Source: Fimbriimonadaceae bacterium (GTDB lineage Bacteria; Armatimonadota; Fimbriimonadia; Fimbriimonadales; Fimbriimonadaceae). From it: DNA of 64,000 nucleotides. This document shows positions 8,350-16,600 of the stretch, in pieces. Position numbers and translations under genes: made by a program. The stretch is from positions 183,353-247,352 of the forward strand of contig JALHNM010000004.1 in the NCBI GenBank assembly GCA_022843485.1, read 5' to 3'. Position 1 is the first letter of the stretch. Each line of letters begins with the position of its first letter. Below the pieces are notes generated by a model. The model had not been told where the DNA came from. It did not search any database and saw nothing but the letters and a program-made list of their open reading frames with translations.

Positions 8350-8355
8350 TACAAT
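8350..8355 (+). promoter_or_regulatory. TACAAT box, leaderless start for 8362 gene
   Basis: The TACAAT box ends six bases before the GTG at 8362, with no ribosome site between them. Confidence 0.45.
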
Positions 8356-8361
8356 CGAGTC

Positions 8362-9339
8362 GTGGGACTCACCGCTTTCGCCATCGGCCTCGTCCTCGCC
8401 CAGGGCTCGGACGAGGTCGAACTCGTTAGGACGTTCACAAAAGGGGAACGGCTCACCTATGAGGTCACGTCGTCGATCCTCAGCGAGCAGCAGTTCTACC
8501 CGTACACGCACTTCCTACCTAGCGAGTACGGCTTGAGCTATCGCTTCACCACGAACGTCCTTGACGTCCGGGAAGACGGGTTCGCTACGGTCCGCTACGA
8601 GAGGCCCGAGATCAAGGAACTCCTCGGCGAGACCGCCGACTCCCCGCCGAAGACCAACACGGAGCGTGTCAACTGGCGTATGGAGTTCACGCTCTCCCCG
8701 ATCAACGAAATCACGGGGATGAAGGATCTCTCCCCGCCGAAACCTCCGGCCCGCGACAAGACCGCGCTTCTCGCGAGAACGATCGCCCCACAAGATCAGG
8801 AGCAAGACGGCCCGCCTCCCTTCATTGCAGGGCTCATCCGAGAGCTGTACGGGCTTGCGATGTTCACCGGCTCGCTGGACTCGGCACTCGACTTCTCGCC
8901 GAAACTCCCCTTCGAACCGGTCAAGCCCGGGGCGACCTGGAAGCGCACGGTGAGCTACCAACCGCAGCGTCTGGCAGGCACCACCCGGCAGGCCGTCCAG
9001 CGGCTCGACTTCACCTACACCTACGTCGGCCTCGTCCAGGAGGCGGGACGCCAAGTCCAGCGGGTCACGGGGGCGGTGACACTCGACACGAACGCGGCAG
9101 AGTTTGTGAACCAGCTCCTCGATATGAAGCCGGCGGAGAGTGGGCTCAGCGCCATCAACCTGAAGTTGGACACGACGATCACCTTCGACCTCGATCCCAA
9201 GACCATGCGCACGCTCCGGGCCGAGGCCGTCTCGACCGGTGGCTTCAAGGTCGAGGTCACCCAGATCGAGGGTCGCCCCGTCGTGGAGGAAAAGTTCAAG
9301 GTCAAGACGTCGATGCGGCCTGTCGCCGCCCCGAGGTGA
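8362..9339 (+). CDS. Secreted protein of unknown function
   Basis: 325 residues, starting at GTG. A very short hydrophobic N-terminus (GLTAFAIGLVLAQG) looks like a signal peptide. The rest is an alpha/beta sequence with several amphipathic strands (KGERLTYEVTSSI, GATWKRTVSYQPQ, RQVQRVTGAVTL, TTITFDLDPKTM). This pattern resembles DUF6263-type secreted beta proteins, which lack a known function; the assignment is tentative. It starts 18 bases after the acyl-CoA dehydrogenase stop but appears to have its own promoter. Confidence 0.7.
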   Translation: MGLTAFAIGLVLAQGSDEVELVRTFTKGERLTYEVTSSILSEQQFYPYTHFLPSEYGLSYRFTTNVLDVREDGFATVRYERPEIKELLGETADSPPKTNTERVNWRMEFTLSPINEITGMKDLSPPKPPARDKTALLARTIAPQDQEQDGPPPFIAGLIRELYGLAMFTGSLDSALDFSPKLPFEPVKPGATWKRTVSYQPQRLAGTTRQAVQRLDFTYTYVGLVQEAGRQVQRVTGAVTLDTNAAEFVNQLLDMKPAESGLSAINLKLDTTITFDLDPKTMRTLRAEAVSTGGFKVEVTQIEGRPVVEEKFKVKTSMRPVAAPR

Positions 9340-9384
9340 GCGAGGGGGTGCCCTCCGGTCCGGGATTCAGGTAAGACGCACTGC

Positions 9385-12300
9385 GTGAGCCTGCTCGCCG
9401 CCGTAGCCCTCTCGACTCTGGCCCACCCGGCCGACCTCGACACCGCCTTCCTCCGGTTCCCGGACTTGCACGGCGACCGGGTCGTCTTCCAGCGCGAGGG
9501 TGACCTCTGGCTCGGAGACCTAGCGACTGGGCGGGCCGTCCGGGTCACGACCGACCCGGGGCTCGAGTCGTTCCCGCGGTTCAGCCCGGACGGGACGCAG
9601 CTGGCCTTCCGCGGGCAGTACGACGGAGGCAACGACGTCTTCGTCATGCCCGTCGCCGGGGGGCCGCCGAAGCGACTCACGTACAACTTCGGTTTCGGTC
9701 AGGTGTCGGGCTGGACTCCCGACGGCAAGGACGTGGTCTACCGGTTCGGGAACACGCCCTACGCCTGGCAGGCCCACACCGTTCCGGCAGCGGGCGGGGC
9801 CCCGACGCGCCTGCCGCTCGAGTTCGTGAGCGACCTGGCGTTCGGTGGGGACGGACGGTTCGCCTTCACCCGCTTCATCCGATGGAACTCGGCCTGGTTC
9901 TTCTACACGGGCGGCATGGCGAACCAGGTGTGGGTGGGCGACCCGAAGGCCAAGCGCTTCCGCGCCCTCACCGACCTGCCGGGGACGAACGAGTTCCCCC
10001 ACTGGGCCGGCGACCGGGTGTACTTCGTCAACGAGGACAAGGGCCGGTTCCGGATCATGAGCGTGCCCTCGGACGGGGGGCGCCCGAAGGTCGAGGCCGG
10101 GCCTTACGACGTGGAGATCCGCCACCTCAACGGCGACGCCCAGCGGCTCGTGTACGAGAAGGGCACCGTGCTCGAGGTGCTCGACCTGGGGACGGGGCGG
10201 GCGACCGAGCCCCGGTTCGACCTGGACTCGGACCTTCGCTACACGCGCCCGTACGACGTGCCCGCCCAGGATGCGGCGAGCTTCGCGAGTTTGACTCCGA
10301 CAGGGAAGCGGGTGCTCGTCGAAGCCCGCGGCCAGATCGTGTCGCTCCCCGTCGGCGAGGGCGAGGCCCGGGTGTGGAAGGCTCAAGACGGCGTCCGTCT
10401 GCGGCGACCGATGATGTCCCCCGATGCCAGGCGAGTCGCTTACACGAGCGACGAGGGCGGGCAGGACAACGTCTGGGTCGCCGACGCCGACGGCAGCGGG
10501 GCCAAGAGGCTCACCGGCGATTCTGAGGGCCAGCTCACGACGATGGCGTGGTCACCGGACTCGGCTTGGCTCACCGTCCAGGACAGCGCAGGGCGCCTCC
10601 GCTTGATCGACGCAGCGAGTGGGCGCGAGACGGTGGTGACCACCCACGGCTCGACTTGGAACGGTGTGCCGACGAGCTTCTCGCCGGACTCCAAGTGGCT
10701 CGCCTACACCCGGCCCACCGACTTCGCCGGGGTGTCGCAGGTCCATGTCTTCGAGGTGGCCACCGGACGCTCCACGCTCGTGAGCGACGGCATGGCGGAG
10801 GACAGCCAAGTCAGCTTCAGCCGGGACGGCCGGTTCCTCGCCGTGCTCACGAACCGGGCGATCAACTTGGCGTTCGACCCGTTCCAAGACACGCTGACGG
10901 CGAGCAACCCGACGGTGGTCAAGCTCTACCGGTTGCGTGCCGACGTCGCCGACCCGTTCGCGCCCGAAGACCCCGAGGAGAAGGCCAAAGAGGACCCCAA
11001 ACCCGCCGACGCCCCGAAAGAAGAGCCGAAGAAACCGGCCGAGCCAACGTTCTCGATCGAGTTCGAGGGTATGGCGGGGCGCCGGGTCGAGGTGCCGGTT
11101 CCGGCCGGGGGCTACGGCCAGGTCGCGGTCGTGGGGGACCGGGTGCTGGTCGCCGGTGACGGTCGGGTGAGCTTCTACGACTTGAAGGCCAAGCAGTTCG
11201 GGACGGTCGTCGAAGGGGCGGGTGGGTTCCAGCTCTCGGCCGACGGGACGAAGCTCCTGGTCGGCGCGGCGGGAGCCCTCCGCGTCGTGGACGTGACGGG
11301 TCGGGACCAGCGCGCCGACGCGGGCCGGGTCGCCTTTGGCGGCCTCAACCTGCGTATCGACCCCAGGGCGGAGTGGACCCAGATCTACTGGGACGCCTGG
11401 AGGCTCAGTCGGGACTACTTCTACGTGGCGAACATGCACGGGGCGGACTGGCCGGCGGTCGGTCGGAAGTACGCTCAGTACCTGCCCGCTGTCCGCCACC
11501 GGAGCGAGCTCAACGAACTCATCAGGTGGACGCAGAGCGAGCTCGGCTCCTCGCACCAGTACCTGGGCGGGGGCGACGAGCAGAACCTGAAGCGCCTCCG
11601 CCAGGCGGCGAGCCTCGGGATCGACGTCGAGCCGGACGCGAGCGGCTACTACCGGATCTCCCGGATCGTGCGCGGCGATGGGTACCGGACCGGCGAACGC
11701 AGTCCGTTCGCGGACCCCTCGCTCGGGGTCACGGAAGGCACATACCTCATCGAGGTCGCGGGCGTGCCGGCCAGGGTCGGCGAAGACTTCATGGCCCGCC
11801 TCGTCGGCCGTGCGGGGCAGGTCGTCACGGTCAAGGTCAACGATCGGCCCTCGGCGGAGGGGGCCAAGACGGTCCGGGTCCGGCCGGTCGGGAGCGACGA
11901 ACGGATGCGCTACCTCGACTGGGTGCGCCAGAACCGGGAGTACGTGACGAAGGCGAGCGGAGGTCGGGTGGGTTACGTCCACCTCGACGCGATGGGGAAC
12001 GGCGACTTCGCAGATTTCCTGAAGCAGTACTACCCGCAGCGCGATAAGGACGCCCTGCTGATCGACACGCGCTTCAACACGGGTGGGTGGGTTCAAGACA
12101 TCATCAACCGGATCCTCGCCCGCCGGCTGACGGGGTTCTTCAACCAGCGCAACAACCCGCGCGGCTTCACGCGACAGAGCGACTACTTCCCGGGCCCGAT
12201 GGCCACGCTGCAGAACGAGTTCAACTTCTCGTGCGGCGAGGAGTTCCCGCACCGGTTCCGCGACCTGAAGCTCGGCCCGGTCATCGGGCGGCGCACCGGC

Positions 12301-12576
12301 GGCGGGGAGGTCGGGTCCTCGCCGGGCTGGCCTTTGGTCGATGGCGGCGTGATCAGCGTGCCCAACTACGGGATGTACACGGAGAAGGACGGCTGGGTCA
12401 TCGAAGGCCCCGGCGTCGAACCGGACATCGACGTCCCGAGCGACCCGAACCTGTTCGTGCAAGGCAAGGACCCGCAACTCGACCGGGGGGTGGCTTGGCT
12501 GCTCGACGAGCTGAAGCGACGCCCGCCTGTCCGCCCCAAGGCTCCGGCCGACCCCGTCCGCGCCCGACGCCCGTAG
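9385..12576 (+). CDS. Tricorn-like protease (S41 family)
   Basis: 1063 residues beginning with a probable signal peptide (SLLAAVALSTLAHPA), so likely periplasmic, unlike archaeal tricorn. Residues ~20-500 are WD40/PD40-type propeller repeats (FSPDGTQLAF, WTPDGKDVVY, MSPDARRVAY, FSPDSKWLAY). A disordered Pro/Glu/Lys linker near 530-555 follows, then a second propeller, a PDZ-like region and the S41 catalytic domain. All four catalytic positions can be placed: S723-H724 in GSSHQY, nucleophile S949 in NEFNFSCGEEFP, and E1012 in GVEPDIDV. The enzyme would degrade peptides. The start is GTG, with TAAGAC seven bases upstream and no ribosome site. The gene converges on proline dehydrogenase across a REP-like repeat cluster. 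Confidence 0.92.
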   Translation: MSLLAAVALSTLAHPADLDTAFLRFPDLHGDRVVFQREGDLWLGDLATGRAVRVTTDPGLESFPRFSPDGTQLAFRGQYDGGNDVFVMPVAGGPPKRLTYNFGFGQVSGWTPDGKDVVYRFGNTPYAWQAHTVPAAGGAPTRLPLEFVSDLAFGGDGRFAFTRFIRWNSAWFFYTGGMANQVWVGDPKAKRFRALTDLPGTNEFPHWAGDRVYFVNEDKGRFRIMSVPSDGGRPKVEAGPYDVEIRHLNGDAQRLVYEKGTVLEVLDLGTGRATEPRFDLDSDLRYTRPYDVPAQDAASFASLTPTGKRVLVEARGQIVSLPVGEGEARVWKAQDGVRLRRPMMSPDARRVAYTSDEGGQDNVWVADADGSGAKRLTGDSEGQLTTMAWSPDSAWLTVQDSAGRLRLIDAASGRETVVTTHGSTWNGVPTSFSPDSKWLAYTRPTDFAGVSQVHVFEVATGRSTLVSDGMAEDSQVSFSRDGRFLAVLTNRAINLAFDPFQDTLTASNPTVVKLYRLRADVADPFAPEDPEEKAKEDPKPADAPKEEPKKPAEPTFSIEFEGMAGRRVEVPVPAGGYGQVAVVGDRVLVAGDGRVSFYDLKAKQFGTVVEGAGGFQLSADGTKLLVGAAGALRVVDVTGRDQRADAGRVAFGGLNLRIDPRAEWTQIYWDAWRLSRDYFYVANMHGADWPAVGRKYAQYLPAVRHRSELNELIRWTQSELGSSHQYLGGGDEQNLKRLRQAASLGIDVEPDASGYYRISRIVRGDGYRTGERSPFADPSLGVTEGTYLIEVAGVPARVGEDFMARLVGRAGQVVTVKVNDRPSAEGAKTVRVRPVGSDERMRYLDWVRQNREYVTKASGGRVGYVHLDAMGNGDFADFLKQYYPQRDKDALLIDTRFNTGGWVQDIINRILARRLTGFFNQRNNPRGFTRQSDYFPGPMATLQNEFNFSCGEEFPHRFRDLKLGPVIGRRTGGGEVGSSPGWPLVDGGVISVPNYGMYTEKDGWVIEGPGVEPDIDVPSDPNLFVQGKDPQLDRGVAWLLDELKRRPPVRPKAPADPVRARRP

Positions 12577-12712
12577 CAGCGCCTTCCACCGTAGCAGCGG
12601 CTTCCAGCCGATGGTGTCCCAGCCTTCCAGGCTGGATCCGGACGGGCGGTGGACGGGAGTGTCCGAGGCTGGAAGCCTCGGACACCACGGGCCAGGAAGC
12701 CCGTGCCACGGG
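12572..12712. repeat. REP-like palindromic repeat cluster, inverted pair
   Basis: Unit A (12590-12645) contains GTAGCAGCGGCTTCCAGCC then GATGGTGTCCC and a second palindrome; a partial copy precedes it from 12572. Unit B (12657-12712) is the same design in the opposite orientation. A close copy of A lies at 49006-49053. The cluster fills the gap between two convergent genes, as REP/BIME elements usually do. Confidence 0.75.
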
Positions 12713-12714
12713 TC

Positions 12715-13635
12715 CTAGCGGTGGGCGAGGCTCTTGGCGATGAAGAGCAGGTTCGCGGGCCGCTCGGCCAACCGGCGCGAGAAGTAGGGGTACCACGACT
12801 CCCCGAACGGTACGTAGACGCGCACGTTGTAGCCCTCCTGTCGGAGCTGCTCTTGCAGGTCCCGGCGGATGCCGAACAGCATCTGCCACTCGAAGGAGGC
12901 CTTGTCGATCCCCTTCTCGGCCACGAAGGCCTTGATCTCGGCGATGATGCGCTCGTCGTGCGTCGCGAGCGCCGGGTAGCGACCGTGCTCGAGGAGCCGC
13001 TTCGCCGCCCGGACGTAGTTCAGGTCGACCACAGACTTCTCGCGGTGGGCGACCTCAGGGGGTTCCAGGTACGCGCCCTTCACCACCCGCACCCTTGCCC
13101 CGAGGCGCACCATCCGCTCGACGTCGTCGTCGAACCGTTTCATCATGCTCTGGAGCACCGTCCCCGTCTCTGGGTAGTCGGGGAACACCCGCTCGATCAT
13201 CGCCACTGTCTGCTCTGTGTACCGGCTGTCCTCCATGTCCGCCCTTACGAACATGCCGTACCGTTTGGCCGCCTCGAGGAGGGTCCGGAAGTTGCGCTCG
13301 GCCACGTCCTCTCCTTGGTCCAGCCCGAGCGCGGTGAGCTTGATCGAGACGTTGACCTTGTCGCGATGGGCGCTCTGGCCGATGCGGTCGATGAGCGCGA
13401 TGTATTTCTCCCGCTCGTGGTCCGCCTCTTCGACGGTCGCGACGTTCTCCCCGAGCAGGTCGAGCGACACATTGAAACACCGCTCGGCAAGCCCCTCGGC
13501 CACCAAGACCGCCTCTTCGATCGACTCGCCTGCGACGAACCGATGGACCATGCCTCGGAAGAGCCGGGACCGGGTCACCAAGGCCTTCACGGGCGGGAGC
13601 GCGGCGGCGCGCAGGATGAGGGTACGGAAGAGCAT
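12715..13635 (-). CDS. Proline dehydrogenase (monofunctional)
   Basis: 306-residue FAD-dependent enzyme oxidising proline to pyrroline-5-carboxylate at the inner membrane. Length and sequence match the short Thermus/Deinococcus-type ProDH rather than the PutA fusion. Diagnostic motifs are VVKGAYLEPPEVA, the substrate-binding VRVYVPFGESWYPYFSRRLA near the C-terminus, and KVNVSIKLTALG. A CATAAT box at 13649-13654 on the minus strand sits 13 bases before the ATG, so the leader would be only a few bases long. No pyrroline-5-carboxylate dehydrogenase is in the window. Confidence 0.93.
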   Translation of the reverse strand: MLFRTLILRAAALPPVKALVTRSRLFRGMVHRFVAGESIEEAVLVAEGLAERCFNVSLDLLGENVATVEEADHEREKYIALIDRIGQSAHRDKVNVSIKLTALGLDQGEDVAERNFRTLLEAAKRYGMFVRADMEDSRYTEQTVAMIERVFPDYPETGTVLQSMMKRFDDDVERMVRLGARVRVVKGAYLEPPEVAHREKSVVDLNYVRAAKRLLEHGRYPALATHDERIIAEIKAFVAEKGIDKASFEWQMLFGIRRDLQEQLRQEGYNVRVYVPFGESWYPYFSRRLAERPANLLFIAKSLAHR

Positions 13636-13684
13636 CGTCGCTGCAAAGATTATGGAGACTTTCGGGCTCGGCGAGGGGGAGGGC

Positions 13685-14653
13685 TCACCGGGCTTCCCAT
13701 TCCCCGAGTTGGGCGAGGAGCCGCTCGACCCGTTCGTCCCAGGTCAGGTGGGCCTCGGCGTAGCGCCGGATCTCGGTTCGGTGGAGCGGGTTCTCGTCGA
13801 CCGCCTGGCGGACAGCGCCAGCCAGGTCGGCTGGGTCGTCGACGACCGTCACCCAAGGGAGCGAGACGTCGAGGTTCGCCGTGCACGCAGGGGAGACGAC
13901 CACGCTCAGGCCCGCCGCCATCGCCTCCATCACGACGAGCGAGTGCCCCTCGGCCAAGCTAAAGAGCACTAACGCCGAGGACTCGGTGAGGCGGGAAAAG
14001 AGCTCCTCCCGGGTCCACTCGCCGTGGTAAGAGGGCTGGTCCGCGAGCCAACGGACGTCGGGGTCCTCTCGGTCGAGCGGGCCCACGAAGTCGCACTCGA
14101 CGACCCCCGGGAGCAGCCGGGCCACGAGGGCCTGTCGCTTGCGGGGTGAGACGCCCCCGACGTAGACCGCCCGCCCGTTCCCGATCGGCGACCAGGCGAA
14201 CCGGCCCACCTCGGCCGCGTTCGGCAAAACCATCGCCCGACACCCCGGGTTGAGCACCCGGTAGGCGGTTGCCAGACCCTCAGTCAGGACGGCGTGGAAC
14301 GGAGCCTTGGCCGCCCGCCGGAACATGCGCGACGAGTACCGGTCGACCGGCTCGTCGGTCGGAACCGGTCGGTGCGTGGTCTCGAGTACCCGGAACCCGA
14401 ACGCCCGGGCCCACGCCAGGCACGGCGCGACGGCTCGTTCGTGGTGCGCCCAGACCCAATCGAACGGCCCCTCGCGTCGCACGAGACGCGGGAGTTCGGT
14501 CCAGACCCGAGCAGGACGGACGTTCAGGATCGAGACGTCGTGCCCCCGGGCGACGAGGCCCTGGCGGTACTCCCAGATCACGGTCTCGACTGCCCCCCGA
14601 CCGGGCGGGGGGATGGGGGTGAGGCCGTGGCCCAGGATGCAGAAGCGGCTCAT
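13685..14653 (-). CDS. Glycosyltransferase, GT4-like
   Basis: 322 residues, GT-B fold. The N-terminus carries GHGLTPIPPPGRGAVE, typical of UDP-sugar hexosyltransferases that open with a Pro/Gly loop. The C-terminal Rossmann domain has AVYVGGVSPRKRQ and SLAEGHSLVVMEAMAAGLSVVVS, the EX7E-type donor-binding region. The ATG at 14653 is chosen because it begins the Rossmann strand; earlier in-frame starts would add unrelated Arg-rich sequence. A minus-strand CATAAT (14673-14678) and GGAGGG lie upstream. It is divergent from the GT9/GT2 pair, and all three probably build one surface glycan. Donor and acceptor are unknown. Confidence 0.83.
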   Translation of the reverse strand: MSRFCILGHGLTPIPPPGRGAVETVIWEYRQGLVARGHDVSILNVRPARVWTELPRLVRREGPFDWVWAHHERAVAPCLAWARAFGFRVLETTHRPVPTDEPVDRYSSRMFRRAAKAPFHAVLTEGLATAYRVLNPGCRAMVLPNAAEVGRFAWSPIGNGRAVYVGGVSPRKRQALVARLLPGVVECDFVGPLDREDPDVRWLADQPSYHGEWTREELFSRLTESSALVLFSLAEGHSLVVMEAMAAGLSVVVSPACTANLDVSLPWVTVVDDPADLAGAVRQAVDENPLHRTEIRRYAEAHLTWDERVERLLAQLGEWEAR

Positions 14654-14696
14654 CGTCGGCGAGACCCTCCGCATTATGCCGGGGCGCGCGCTTCGG

Positions 14697-14702
14697 TATG
14701 CT
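14697..14702 (+). promoter_or_regulatory. TATGCT box, leaderless start for GT9 gene
   Basis: TATGCT is followed by six bases and the GTG at 14709. There is no Shine-Dalgarno sequence. Confidence 0.4.
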
Positions 14703-14708
14703 CCAGGC

Positions 14709-15710
14709 GTGCGGGCCCGACCCTCGCTCCCGCCATCGGACTGGCCGGTCCGGAGGGTGCTGGTCGTCGCCCACCCGACCATCGGGGACGTGGTGTGCCT
14801 CGCCCCGCTCCCGGGGTGGATCCGCAGCCTGTGGCCAAAGTGCTCGGTGACCGTGCTGACATCGGAGGTGTCGGCGTCGCTCGCCCGCCTATGGCCGGGG
14901 GTGGACGAGGTCGGCGTCCGGCCGTCTGGCCTTCTCGAGCAGGGGCAGTTCGTGGCGCGCCTGCGCAGCGGGCGGTTCGACCTCGTGCTCCCGACCTACC
15001 GGCAGAACACGGCGCTCCGTCTCGCCCGGCTCGGCGGGGTGCCAGCGCTCACGGTCGGCTACCCCACCACTCCACCGGGCGCCTGGGCGAATGAGCCGTA
15101 CCTCGACCACGAACCCGAGACGCCGGGCGCCCTCGAGCGCTTGTTCAAGGGCCTGGGCGCAGACACGAGATCGCCAGGCCCCTGGCTGCGGCCCCCTCCG
15201 GCCAGCGAGGCCGAGGCCGACCGTCGCCTCGGGGCGGGACGGTGGCTCGCCGTCATGGTCGGGGCCTCGCACCCGGCGAAACAGTGGCCGCTCGAACGGT
15301 TCCGGGCCGTCGCGGCTGCTGCGACCGCCGGTGGGTACCGGTGCGTCTTTGTAGGCGGGCCCGCTGATGCGGTTACCTCTCGCGAGGCCGCCGCCGAGGG
15401 TTCGCTCGTGCTGGCGGGCGAGGTGGACCTGCTGGCGACGGCGGCGATCCTGGCGCGGTGCGAGCGGCTCGTGACCAACGACACCGGAGTCATGCACCTT
15501 GCCCGGGCGGTGGGGACGCCGGTCGTGGCCGTCCTCGGGCCGACCCCGGCGTGGCACTTCACCGGACTGGGCCCGCCGGACGTCATCCTTCGAGGTGCGT
15601 GCCCGTGGGCGTGCGGGGGGTACGAGGCCTGCCGCCGGGAGTGCCTTGCGGGGGTCTCGGTCTCCGAGGTCGTCGCCGCGCTTGGCCTGGGCGGGGCGGT
15701 CTCGGCGTGA
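14709..15710 (+). CDS. Glycosyltransferase family 9 (heptosyltransferase-like)
   Basis: 333 residues. VLVVAHPTIGDVVCLAPLPG at the start matches the acceptor domain of ADP-heptose:LPS heptosyltransferases, and the C-terminal donor domain has LVTNDTGVMHLARAVGTPVV with the family's conserved NDTG-MH motif. A Cys-rich segment (CPWACGGYEACRRECL) near the end is seen in some family members. Family membership suggests work on LPS core or another cell-surface glycan, although no LPS genes are nearby. The start is the GTG at 14709; longer in-frame forms lack similarity. The stop overlaps the next gene by four bases (GTGA). Confidence 0.87.
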   Translation: MRARPSLPPSDWPVRRVLVVAHPTIGDVVCLAPLPGWIRSLWPKCSVTVLTSEVSASLARLWPGVDEVGVRPSGLLEQGQFVARLRSGRFDLVLPTYRQNTALRLARLGGVPALTVGYPTTPPGAWANEPYLDHEPETPGALERLFKGLGADTRSPGPWLRPPPASEAEADRRLGAGRWLAVMVGASHPAKQWPLERFRAVAAAATAGGYRCVFVGGPADAVTSREAAAEGSLVLAGEVDLLATAAILARCERLVTNDTGVMHLARAVGTPVVAVLGPTPAWHFTGLGPPDVILRGACPWACGGYEACRRECLAGVSVSEVVAALGLGGAVSA

Positions 15711-16600
15711 GCGGTGTCTTGGTCGCCGTCTTGAGCTTCCGCGAGACCGAGATGACCCGGGCGTGCGTGGCGTCGGTCGGTGGGTCGGCGCCGGTGGTCG
15801 TGCTGGACAACGGGGCCCGGCCGGAGCGAGACGGCTTGCTCGAGGACGCGCTCCCCGGAGTCGAAGTGGTCCGGTGGCGGGAGAACCGGCCGTTCGCGGA
15901 CGCCGTCGACGCTACGGCCCAGCACGCCGAGGGCAAAGGGTACGAGCGGCTCTTGTTCCTGACGAACGATGTGACCCTAGATGCGGGGGCCTTCGATGCG
16001 CTCGAGGCGGCCCTGCGACAGGACCCGGGGTTGGCGGCAGTGGGCCCGGTCCAGGTCCACGCTGACCGCCCGGACACGGTGTTCCATGCCGGAGGGGGGT
16101 TCGACTTCCGGCGGTGGTCGTCGCTCGTCCTGGACGGAGGGGAGCCGCTCGCTGGCTTGCCGCAGATGGGGCTGCGGCCAGTGGACTGGCTGGACGGAGC
16201 GGCGGTGCTTTATCGGCTCGAGGCTTACCGCGCGGTCGGGCCGATGTGGCCTGACTACGAGTTCTATTGGGAGGACTCGGACTGGGGGCTGCGAGCGGGG
16301 GCGGCAGGGTTTGGGCTTGGGGTCGCCTTTTGGGCCCGCGTCCTGCACCGGACGAGCGCGACCGCCGGAGCGTTCAGCGAGTGGAAGCGCGACCTCCTCT
16401 GGCGGAACCGCCTGCTCTCCGCGAGGCGGTTGGCCGGGGCGGACTGGCCCCGGCTCCGGCGCTACTTCTTGGTCTCGGCACTGTCGCGGGTGGCGCGATC
16501 CCCGTTCGATCGTGGGGCTTGGCGACGTCTGAGTCTCACCAGGGCGGTGCTGGCTGGGGAGACCCCGTTGGTCGAGCGGCCTTCGGAACTGGCCGACTAA
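15707..16600 (+). CDS. Glycosyltransferase family 2 (rhamnosyltransferase-like)
   Basis: 297 residues, GT-A fold. The N-terminal nucleotide-binding half includes VLVAVLSFRETE and FLTNDVTLDAGAF, whose TNDV replaces the usual D-x-D motif. The second half has DGAAVLYRLEAYRAVGPM and FYWEDSDWGLRAGAAG, typical of polysaccharide GT2 enzymes. The GTG start at 15707 overlaps the GT9 stop (GTGA), so the two are translationally coupled. The stop codon overlaps that of the convergent dus gene by four bases (CTAA, 16597-16600). Confidence 0.86.
   Translation: MSGVLVAVLSFRETEMTRACVASVGGSAPVVVLDNGARPERDGLLEDALPGVEVVRWRENRPFADAVDATAQHAEGKGYERLLFLTNDVTLDAGAFDALEAALRQDPGLAAVGPVQVHADRPDTVFHAGGGFDFRRWSSLVLDGGEPLAGLPQMGLRPVDWLDGAAVLYRLEAYRAVGPMWPDYEFYWEDSDWGLRAGAAGFGLGVAFWARVLHRTSATAGAFSEWKRDLLWRNRLLSARRLAGADWPRLRRYFLVSALSRVARSPFDRGAWRRLSLTRAVLAGETPLVERPSELAD

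Noticed and set aside
10552..12477. 641-codon open frame antisense to the tricorn-like gene
   Set aside because: Same composition effect; sequence is low-complexity Arg/Val/Asp with no recognisable motif.
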